Assembly: GCA_028280445.1 (NCBI GenBank)
Contig: JANQLU010000124.1
Location: forward strand, 97,019-161,018
Origin: Pirellulaceae bacterium
GTDB taxonomy: Bacteria; Planctomycetota; Planctomycetia; Pirellulales; Pirellulaceae
Direction of reading: 5' to 3'
DNA: 64,000 nt
Below, in pieces: positions 51,007 to 58,144 of the stretch. Under the pieces are notes generated by a model. The model was given only the letters and a program-made list of their open reading frames with translations. It made no database searches and had not been told where the DNA came from. The stretch's first letter is position 1; each line of letters opens with the position of its first letter. The position numbers and the translations under genes were made by a program.

Positions 51007-52734
51007 TTATGTTCCGATTTCGTCCGGTCGCCGGATGGATTCGACCAATTCGACGATTTTCGCTGACGGCGCCGGTGTGAGACGGCTCACGACAATAGTC
51101 ACGATGAAATTCAACGCACACCCAATTGTCCCAATGCCTTCGGAAGCGATGTAGAAATTGCCCAGCGAAGATTTGAAGTCAACGCCCAGGAATTTTTCGC
51201 AAGCGATATAACCACCGGTAAACACGATTCCGGTCAGCATCCCGCAAATCACGCCATAATGATTGACTCGCTTGGAGAATATCCCCAGCAGCAGCACTGG
51301 GAAGAAGCTTGCGGCCGCCAAACCAAACGCAAACGCAACGACTTCAGCCACAAATCCAGGCGGATCGATGCCAAAATATCCGGCCACCAATATTGCAACG
51401 ACCACCATCAGTCGGCCGATAAAGACCTTTTTGGCTTCGGAGGCGTGCGGTTCGAAAAATTTGATGTACAAATCGTGCGCAATACTCGACGAAATCACCA
51501 ACAACAGGCCCGCTGCCGTGCTAAGGGCGGCCGCCAGACCTCCGACGGCAACTAGCGCAATGATGGCATTGGGCAATCCACCCGCTTCAGGTGTCGACAG
51601 CACGATCATATCGTTGTTAATGAAAACTTCATTTTTACTATCGGGGTTCGGTTCGTCGGTCGGCGTTTTTCCGGACATGACAAACGCGTTGCCGGATGCC
51701 ATTTGAATTTTTCCATCGCCGTTTTTGTCAACGAACTTCAACAGCTTGGTTTTTTCCCATTTTTGGACCCAGGGTTTTTCGCGAATTTTGTCCAGCGGTT
51801 GTTCGTTGAAATGTTGGATCAGGTTCGTGCGGGAGAAAATTGCGACTGCAGGAACGGTGGTGTAGAGCAACGATATAAACAACAGCGCCCAAAAAGCGGA
51901 ATAACGGGCAGCACGAACGGTTGGCGTCGTGTAAAACCGCACAATCACATGTGGCAAACCGGCTGTTCCTATCATCAGCGCAAGCGTTACCGCAAATACG
52001 TTCAGCATCGACCAGCCCGACATCGAGTTAAAGCTGCTCGTAAATTTGTCGAATCCCATTTCTTGGGAGATAGCGTTCAATTCGCTCGTGACGTCGCCAG
52101 TGACCAATCCAATCTGAGGTATCGGGTTTCCGGTCAAAGTATTGGACAAAAAAATCGCGGGGATCAAAAACGCGACGATCAATACGAAAAACTGAACGAC
52201 TTGTGTCCAAGTGATGCCTTTCATCCCGCCCACGAGCGCGAAAAAACCGACGATGACCATGCCGACGACGACGCCCATCCAGACCTCGACTCCCAGATAC
52301 CGACTGAACACGATTCCGACGCCGCGCATCTGGCCCGCAACATAAGTCAAACTGACGGCGATCGCACACAGCGCCGCGACGATTCGCGCAGGATTGGAGG
52401 CAAAACGTTCTCCAACAAAATCGGGCACGGTAAATTTTCCGAACTTGCGGAGATAGGGTGCCAAAAGCAGCGCCAGGAGGACATAACCGCCGGTCCAACC
52501 CATCAAGTAGACGCAGCCGTCGGCCCCTTTAGCACTGACGATGCCCGCCAACGAAATAAATGATGCTGCGCTCATCCAATCGGCAGCGGTCGCGGCCCCA
52601 TTTGCAATCGCCGGAACACCGCGTCCGGCAACGTAGAATCCGGAAGTCTCACGGACACGGCTCCAAATTCCGATCCCGAGGTAAACCGAAAACGTGATCC
52701 CGATAAAGATGAATGTCCAGACTTCTGCCGTCAT
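51007..52734 (-). CDS. Sodium:solute symporter (VC_2705-like, acetate permease group)
   Basis: 575 residues, 13 or so membrane segments. ADWMSAASFISLAGI and the later VGGMKGITWTQVVQFF are family features of SSS. A loop after segment 6 or so contains KFVDKNGDGKIQM, a calcium-binding EF-hand-like loop. The 4-base overlap with the DUF4212 gene indicates translational coupling, and this pair is common in such symporters. The substrate (acetate or other carboxylate) is inferred only. Confidence 0.87.
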   Translation of the reverse strand: MTAEVWTFIFIGITFSVYLGIGIWSRVRETSGFYVAGRGVPAIANGAATAADWMSAASFISLAGIVSAKGADGCVYLMGWTGGYVLLALLLAPYLRKFGKFTVPDFVGERFASNPARIVAALCAIAVSLTYVAGQMRGVGIVFSRYLGVEVWMGVVVGMVIVGFFALVGGMKGITWTQVVQFFVLIVAFLIPAIFLSNTLTGNPIPQIGLVTGDVTSELNAISQEMGFDKFTSSFNSMSGWSMLNVFAVTLALMIGTAGLPHVIVRFYTTPTVRAARYSAFWALLFISLLYTTVPAVAIFSRTNLIQHFNEQPLDKIREKPWVQKWEKTKLLKFVDKNGDGKIQMASGNAFVMSGKTPTDEPNPDSKNEVFINNDMIVLSTPEAGGLPNAIIALVAVGGLAAALSTAAGLLLVISSSIAHDLYIKFFEPHASEAKKVFIGRLMVVVAILVAGYFGIDPPGFVAEVVAFAFGLAAASFFPVLLLGIFSKRVNHYGVICGMLTGIVFTGGYIACEKFLGVDFKSSLGNFYIASEGIGTIGCALNFIVTIVVSRLTPAPSAKIVELVESIRRPDEIGT

Positions 52735-53003
52735 GTTTGCGATTCATCCTTTAATTTTTTGTCAATCCGATCCATCACTACGGCGTAAACCAGAATCAAA
52801 ATCACAAAGACATACATCGAACCCTGATTCGCAATCCAGAATCCCAGGGGCAAATCAAACAATTGAAAATTATTTAACGGTTCGACAAACAGAATCGACA
52901 AACAATAGGCGACGATTGCCCAGATTGCCAACAAAATACCGATCAAACGGACATTGGCACGCCAGTATTTTTCAGCTCGTGTTTTATTGGTTTGAGAACT
53001 CAA
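52731..53003 (-). CDS. DUF4212 small subunit of a sodium:solute symporter
   Basis: 90 residues with two membrane helices (VRLIGILLAIWAIVAYCLSILFV and WIANQGSMYVFVILILVYAVVM) separated by FDLPLGFW. This is the DUF4212 family found immediately upstream of SSS acetate-like symporters. It overlaps the symporter start by four bases. Confidence 0.88.
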   Translation of the reverse strand: MSSQTNKTRAEKYWRANVRLIGILLAIWAIVAYCLSILFVEPLNNFQLFDLPLGFWIANQGSMYVFVILILVYAVVMDRIDKKLKDESQT

Positions 53004-53025
53004 ACTTTACGTCCTACGAGAACAA

Positions 53026-54390
53026 CTATGATTCAACTGGTTTCTTGCCGTCGTCGTTTTCCGATTTCTTGGGCGGCCAAAATGCGAAACCCAAAATTGC
53101 CGCCGCCACAATCGCAATGACACAAGGAATCGCAAACAGACTTTGATAGTCTTTGGTACCACCTTCGGGCAGATAACTTTTGGCCAACGGCGGCGCGACA
53201 AATCGCGAAACAATCGGACCCATGCCGAGAATCATCAAATTGAACAACCCTTGAGTACTCGAGCGAACATTTTTGGGCAAAAACTCATCGACAAAAATGT
53301 AAACGGTTGCGAAAAAGAACGCGTAGCAGATGCCGTGCAAAATATTGGCCGCAATGACGACCGCTGGAATCGGAACAAATGCAAAAATTCCAAAGCGGAC
53401 GGCATGTCCCAAAATTCCAATCGTCATCGTGATTTTCCAACCCAGTCGCTTTAAGAAAAATCCGAGGACGATCATCGTCAGAATTTCAGCGACCTGGCCA
53501 ATACTCATCACGGGCATGACCCAATTTTTGGGAATCCCAATGTGTTCCAGAAATCCACCGGTCCACAAAAAGTACAGGTCGTGAATCATGGCGTCGACCA
53601 TCGTCACCAGCCAGAGGACCAGAATAAATGGGATCGCCAGTGATTTGAGAGCAGTGAGCCAGGCAAGGCTTTCGGAATCTCGGTTGGGCGGTGTGTGGGG
53701 CAAAGTAAAACTGTATCCCGCTAAAGCCAGCGAAGCGATTCCGGCAATAATGTAAGTGTATTTGGCAAGTTCGACATTGCTCAGGTCAATCATCCGCGGC
53801 AAGAAAACCAGCGGCCAGGCAGCCAGAATCCACCCGATGGTTCCACCCATACGAACAATCCCAAACTCTTTCTGTGCGTCCTTCATGGAATTGAAAGCAA
53901 TGGCGTTGGTAATCGAAATCGTGGGCACATAGAACAAACAATGGATCCACATGAAGATACAAAACGGCCAAAATCCCTTGACGAAAAACAATCCAATGAT
54001 CGCCACCCCTCCAATTAAATGGCTGAAGGCCAGATATTTTTCGGCGGCAAAGTTGCGATCGGCAAACTGGTTGCTGAAAAACATAGCGATAATCGCCGCC
54101 ACCGGAAACGCAATCAAAATGGCGGTTTGTTGTTCCGCCGAAAATCCGAGGCCTTTTTTTCTGATCGTTAATTCTGTTTTCTTATCCGATTTCAGAAGTG
54201 CTTTGCCGTCAACCACTTCAACATCGTCCGCTTTGACAACTTCCTCTTTGGCGTTCAAGTATTCGGTTGAGGATCCCAGATAGCCAAAGATCAATGGGAG
54301 CCAGGCACCCCAGATAAAAAACTGCAGCACCATCATCAGCCAAAGCCGAATCATCAAATTGAAATTTCCAGCATCGGAAGGTTTATTCAT
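53026..54390 (-). CDS. NupG-like MFS transporter (nucleoside:H+ symporter family)
   Basis: 454 residues with 12 predicted membrane helices and the nucleoside/H+ symporter pattern (LRLMMVLQFFIWGAWLP at the start, the double loop around IRFGIFA, ANILHGICYAFFFATVYIFVDE). The first cytoplasmic loop is extended (residues 45-80, Lys/Asp-rich). The exporter/importer substrate is likely nucleosides or sugars. 23 bases upstream of the DUF4212 gene, so possibly one operon. Confidence 0.85.
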   Translation of the reverse strand: MNKPSDAGNFNLMIRLWLMMVLQFFIWGAWLPLIFGYLGSSTEYLNAKEEVVKADDVEVVDGKALLKSDKKTELTIRKKGLGFSAEQQTAILIAFPVAAIIAMFFSNQFADRNFAAEKYLAFSHLIGGVAIIGLFFVKGFWPFCIFMWIHCLFYVPTISITNAIAFNSMKDAQKEFGIVRMGGTIGWILAAWPLVFLPRMIDLSNVELAKYTYIIAGIASLALAGYSFTLPHTPPNRDSESLAWLTALKSLAIPFILVLWLVTMVDAMIHDLYFLWTGGFLEHIGIPKNWVMPVMSIGQVAEILTMIVLGFFLKRLGWKITMTIGILGHAVRFGIFAFVPIPAVVIAANILHGICYAFFFATVYIFVDEFLPKNVRSSTQGLFNLMILGMGPIVSRFVAPPLAKSYLPEGGTKDYQSLFAIPCVIAIVAAAILGFAFWPPKKSENDDGKKPVES

Positions 54391-54557
54391 CGTAGACCTC
54401 TGTAAAACGGTGGCGAGCCGTAGTTCGTTTTATTTTCGAAAGAGGCATTTTAGTTGCGCGCGGACCAAAACGAAATCACCGAGACCACTGGTTCACGAGA
54501 TAAAACGTGAAATCGATCGAGGCGATATTCCGATCGGGTAACACAGGATATTTCTGC

Positions 54558-54650
54558 GGGCGCAACTCAGGAGGGCGCAATTTGGGAGGGCGCAACTTGG
54601 GAGGGCGAGGCTCCCGCCGAGCCGAATCCTGTGAGCGGCAAAAGGCGCTC
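54558..54650. repeat. Three 15-bp tandem units leading into family C, then B fragment
   Basis: GGGCGCAACTCAGGA-like units at 54558-54572, 54573-54587 and 54588-54602 run straight into a C arm at 54603-54623. A shortened B left arm is at 54630-54650. The 300-base space between the MFS gene and the thioredoxin-like gene is otherwise empty. Confidence 0.8.
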
Positions 54651-54689
54651 AAGGCAGATACGGGTGGAGAATCCCGTTTTAATGATGGG

Positions 54690-55052
54690 TTAACGACAGA
54701 ATCGTTGAAGTGCCGAGTAAGACATCCCACCTCGTTTCTTGCGCACGACACGTCCTTTTTTCTCGTAAACAAAAGTCGGGATTGCGCGAATCTTGTATTC
54801 GTTTGCCAATGCGCTGTTGGTCGAGACGTTGACTTTTTTGACCCTCACACCACTTCGCCGGACTCGAGCGACCGCTGAGTCGAGTTTTGAACTGCATCCA
54901 GGTCACGATGGCGAATAAAAATAAATCAGTTTCCCCGATGGTTTTTTCGAATCTGAATCACCACCCGATAGTTTGTCGGCATTCATCGCCAGAATCAGAC
55001 CAATCGGTATCGTAAAAGCCAATACCGCCATCAAGATTACGCCTTTGTTCAT
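54690..55052 (-). CDS. Candidate selenoprotein: membrane-anchored thioredoxin-like protein with in-frame TGA (Sec50)
   Basis: One reading frame of 121 codons runs from the ATG at 55052 to TAA at 54690-54692 with a single TGA at codon 50 (54903-54905). Before it: signal anchor (residues 5-22, VILMAVLAFTIPIGLILA), a linker and the strand KLIYFYSPS. After it: P-G-C, then KKVNVSTNSALANEYKIRAIPTFVYEKKGRVV, with the thioredoxin cis-proline IPTF at 91-94. TGA replaces the first cysteine of CxxC, so the active site would be U-P-G-C. GGAG seven bases before the ATG supports translation. The downstream half is protein-like in the same frame, so no frameshift is needed. The alternative is a Cys codon (TGT/TGC) mutated to TGA in a decaying gene. 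Confidence 0.7.
54861..54881 (-). promoter_or_regulatory. SECIS-like hairpin after the TGA
   Basis: On the minus strand an outer stem GACTC/GAGTC and inner stem AGC/GCT, with one unpaired C on the 3' side, close a GGTC loop. The loop starts 29 bases after the TGA, within the range described for bacterial SECIS elements, whose apical loop characteristically contains GGU or GU. An alternative pairing CTCGA/TCGAG is possible. Confidence 0.5.
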
Positions 55053-55157
55053 CGCCCGACTCCACACAAACTCCGCAAGATGTTTTGCAAACGTAGGTTA
55101 TCAATTAGCGAAAGCAAGCGAGGATTGTTTGATTTGGAAGCCATGGGCAAGACCATC

Positions 55158-55381
55158 GTGAGCGGCGGCTAGCGCCTTACCGTTCACAGAATCAGGCTCT
55201 CGCGGGAGGGCGAGGCTCCTGCCGAGCCGCGAAACACAAGTCGACGTTCGCATCTACGCCCTTACAATCAATGCAACCCGTAGGGCCGGTTCCCACCGGC
55301 CGATCCAACAAATGGCCAATTCAATAAAACGACTAATCCAACAATCAATCCAACAAAACGGCCGGTGGGAACCGGCCCTAC
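55158..55381. repeat. Repeat cluster: B fragment, C, A pair
   Basis: B fragment (arms joined without loop) at 55158-55188, C arm at 55204-55229, A at 55280-55301 and reverse A at 55360-55381. With the upstream region of the thioredoxin gene this fills 55053-55381. Confidence 0.8.
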
Positions 55382-55382
55382 G

Positions 55383-55408
55383 AAAAACGCCCCGTTTCAC
55401 CGGGGCGT
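55383..55408 (-). terminator. Intrinsic terminator of the PpiD-like gene
   Basis: Stem ACGCCCCG/CGGGGCGT (55387-55394 with 55401-55408), six-base loop, followed on the minus strand by five T, about 40 bases after the stop codon. Confidence 0.8.
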
Positions 55409-55446
55409 GTGTGCGTATCAGAAATCAAACGTCTGGTAAAAGTCGG

Positions 55447-57816
55447 TTAATATTCCAACCACTCGACGCCCATCTCTTTTTCAAATTCTCTCAACCAAGC
55501 CAAATTTGATTTGCGTGTGTTTTGAGCATTGACCTGAGTCATGCCTGGAGACAAACGCTGGAACGTAATCAACTGGTTCATAAACAGGCGAGGTTGCGTC
55601 ATATTATCCGTCGTCGCAACCTTTTTGGTCAATTGAATGGCGTAGTACACTTCGTTGGTTGAGTTGGGTGCGACACCGGTGTCCAATTCTTCGAGGCTAA
55701 ACGCCTGCTCCATAAACTCATCACCGGGGTCTTCGACGTTTTTGGGCGAACCAAAATCAATACGTCCATTCTGGTTCATGATATACCATTGAAATGCGCC
55801 GGTTTCTTGAGCTTTCTCGGCATCGACCGATTTCATCGGGACCTTGCGAGTTTCAACCGTTTTGGCAAATTTTGCGGCAGCCGCTTTTGCCAACTCGCGC
55901 GCCCGTTGGAATTTCCAGTATTTTACGATCATCGGTTTTGCGTCTTCGAAACTCAAAACCTCGGGGTCCCGTTTGTCACTGACCCAATACAGATACTGTT
56001 TCCGAGTTCGGAAATCGTCCGATTTTTTTGCATCGAACAAACGCAAGTCATAATAATTTTGAAAAATCTCTCCGCCTAGTTTTTGGAAATTGGGTTGGAT
56101 TTGATTGTTGGGGCCGCGTGAAAATCGAACCGTTTCAATTTTTCCAAGCTCGGTGTCAAAAATCGATGCGTCCGTCACGGTACCTGTCGATTTGTATTCC
56201 AAACCCAATTTATTGGCCAACGCTTTGAAATTTGGCAGTGCTGGTGGATTACCTTCCTCTTTCTCAACATTCTTCCAGGTTTCGTACAGTTCGAGATAAA
56301 TCAGCAATTCATCTTCGGCCAATTTGATAGCCTCGTTGAGTGCCGTTCGAGCATCCGCAGCTTTGAGGCTTTCTTTGATATCGTCAGCGACTTCGTCCAA
56401 AGTTTTGATACGGGTCTTTTCTTCAGGCGTTGCCTGTTTTTTATTTTCGCCGGTTTTTCCTGCACCGCCGGTTTCTTGTTTTCCGGGTGGTTTAGGAGCC
56501 GGATCTCCTTTTTTCTCTTGAGTTTCCGATTTCTCGGTGTCCGATTTCTCGGTGTCCTGTTTTTTGTTGTCTTGCTTCGAATCGGAATCTTGTTTTTTCG
56601 AATCGGAATCTTGTTTGCCCGCTTTGTCCTGTCGCGAAGTCAGGATTTCGGGTTCATCAGCCACCGAAGCTTGCTCGTTTTGTTTCTTGTCGTCTGATTT
56701 TTTATCTTCAGATTTCTTATCGCTTTCGGTTTTTTTGTTTTCGGTTTTGTTTTCCGATGTTTTGGGTTTCTCGGTTGATTTTTTGTCGCTACCGGTTTTG
56801 CCATCACCTGATTTTGGTTTCGGCGCATCGGAACCGTCTGGGTCTTCTTCGCCTGGCAATTTCAACTCATTACCATCGGTTTTTGGTTTGTCCTCGATTT
56901 TTTCGATGACTTTTGGATGTTTGTCTTTCACCCATTTGTCATACTCGGCTTGGAGCTCCTCGGGTGTGACTTTCGCTTTTTCATTGTTCAGGAATGTTTC
57001 GTAGTCAGCGACAAAATATCCGACCACCAACTCGCGCGGTTTTTTGAAACCAGGTTTTGAGTTCGTTGCACTTGGGTAATCTTTTTCGCCTTCGGCAAAC
57101 AAACTTTTCAACTCATCATTCGTCGGCGTCCCAGTGACCTTGTTCAAATAATCTTTGACGGGAAAGCCAATGATTTGGCATTCGATTTGACGATTCATTT
57201 TTACATAGATATCCGCCGCCTCTGTCGGACTGGGCGATGGATACAGGCTCAAACCCAGAAACTGCTCCATGCGTTGCGACAACAGTTCCATTTTCAAATG
57301 ACGCTTGATTGCCTTGAGCGAAATGTCACCTTTGTTGACTTCCTGGTTGGTGTATTTCATATCCTGTTCGGACATCGGGTCCAGCGATAGAGACTGGATG
57401 TACGCATCAACCTCACTGTCGCCGATTTCGATACCGAGTTCTTTGGCTTTTTCGGCCAACATCAGCCGACTCATCAATTGGTAGTCGGTGGATTCCGGAG
57501 AAATATTGGTTTGAATGGGATCGATCAGCCGGACGCTGCGAGCAAAATTCATGCCCTGCTCTTTGGCTTTAATGCCATCGATCGTGTAGATAAATTGCAG
57601 CGTTTGAAAATGCAGCTTGAGCAGACCTTGCAATTGCCGCCTTGTATATTTTCCGCCCTTCCATTTGACAACCACTTTGTTGCCTTCGGGATCAGTCATA
57701 CTGCGACTCGGGTCGATCATGCTGACGACGCCGCCCAAGCCAAAAACTGCCATCAAAATCACACCAAAAACAACGAGCATGCCTTTTTGATGTTTTCGAA
57801 ACCAACGAAGATTCAT
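55447..57816 (-). CDS. PpiD/SurA-like membrane-anchored protein with long charged insert
   Basis: 789 residues. The N-terminal membrane anchor (GMLVVFGVILMAVFGLGGVVSMI) and the following helical part (ESTDYQLMSRLMLAEKAKELGIEIGDSEVDAYI) have the SurA/PpiD N-terminal-domain look. Residues 300-480 are a low-complexity Lys/Asp/Ser/Glu/Thr region (KTGSDKKSTEKPKTSEN and many similar units). The C-terminal 250 residues are alpha/beta without a clear parvulin domain. Likely a periplasmic folding factor; the insert suggests an extended linker. An in-frame antisense ORF is a shadow. Confidence 0.65.
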   Translation of the reverse strand: MNLRWFRKHQKGMLVVFGVILMAVFGLGGVVSMIDPSRSMTDPEGNKVVVKWKGGKYTRRQLQGLLKLHFQTLQFIYTIDGIKAKEQGMNFARSVRLIDPIQTNISPESTDYQLMSRLMLAEKAKELGIEIGDSEVDAYIQSLSLDPMSEQDMKYTNQEVNKGDISLKAIKRHLKMELLSQRMEQFLGLSLYPSPSPTEAADIYVKMNRQIECQIIGFPVKDYLNKVTGTPTNDELKSLFAEGEKDYPSATNSKPGFKKPRELVVGYFVADYETFLNNEKAKVTPEELQAEYDKWVKDKHPKVIEKIEDKPKTDGNELKLPGEEDPDGSDAPKPKSGDGKTGSDKKSTEKPKTSENKTENKKTESDKKSEDKKSDDKKQNEQASVADEPEILTSRQDKAGKQDSDSKKQDSDSKQDNKKQDTEKSDTEKSETQEKKGDPAPKPPGKQETGGAGKTGENKKQATPEEKTRIKTLDEVADDIKESLKAADARTALNEAIKLAEDELLIYLELYETWKNVEKEEGNPPALPNFKALANKLGLEYKSTGTVTDASIFDTELGKIETVRFSRGPNNQIQPNFQKLGGEIFQNYYDLRLFDAKKSDDFRTRKQYLYWVSDKRDPEVLSFEDAKPMIVKYWKFQRARELAKAAAAKFAKTVETRKVPMKSVDAEKAQETGAFQWYIMNQNGRIDFGSPKNVEDPGDEFMEQAFSLEELDTGVAPNSTNEVYYAIQLTKKVATTDNMTQPRLFMNQLITFQRLSPGMTQVNAQNTRKSNLAWLREFEKEMGVEWLEY

Positions 57817-58144
57817 CGAGTGAAATCCTTATCTTTTTACAAGTGGGTGGGCTGCCAAAAATTGTTTCGTGGGCTTGACAACGATACTACTGACCTAGTA
57901 ACCCTTTGAAAAATACAGCCGCCAAGTTGACTCACGATTTTCCTGTTTCGATTGAGGCAATGCATGCAAAATATTGCAACGATAGCTGTATAACCCGAAA
58001 TTTTAGAAATAGTCGCCTGAAATTCAATGCCAATATAGACTTCTGACATATTGGGTTTTCCATTGAATGGGGCGGATGTAAATTCAGCAAAACAAAATCA
58101 TTTCGTCAAATTTGACACAAGCCCCCTAAAAAACCCATTGAATT
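57817..58144. other. Divergent promoter region, no gene seen
   Basis: 328 bases between the divergent PpiD-like and topB genes. AT-rich near 58000-58140, no repeat, no ORF with coding character. It presumably carries both promoters; I cannot point to clear boxes. Confidence 0.4.

Noticed and set aside
51703..52563. 286-residue plus-strand ORF opposite the symporter
   Set aside because: Antisense shadow of a well-recognised membrane transporter, composition rich in His/Arg/Gln.
54476..54906. ORFs over the thioredoxin-like gene (54476-54772, 54679-54906 minus, 54507-54878 plus)
   Set aside because: They read the C/B repeat and the Trx gene in wrong frames. The frame with the TGA has the thioredoxin motifs on both sides, whereas these do not.
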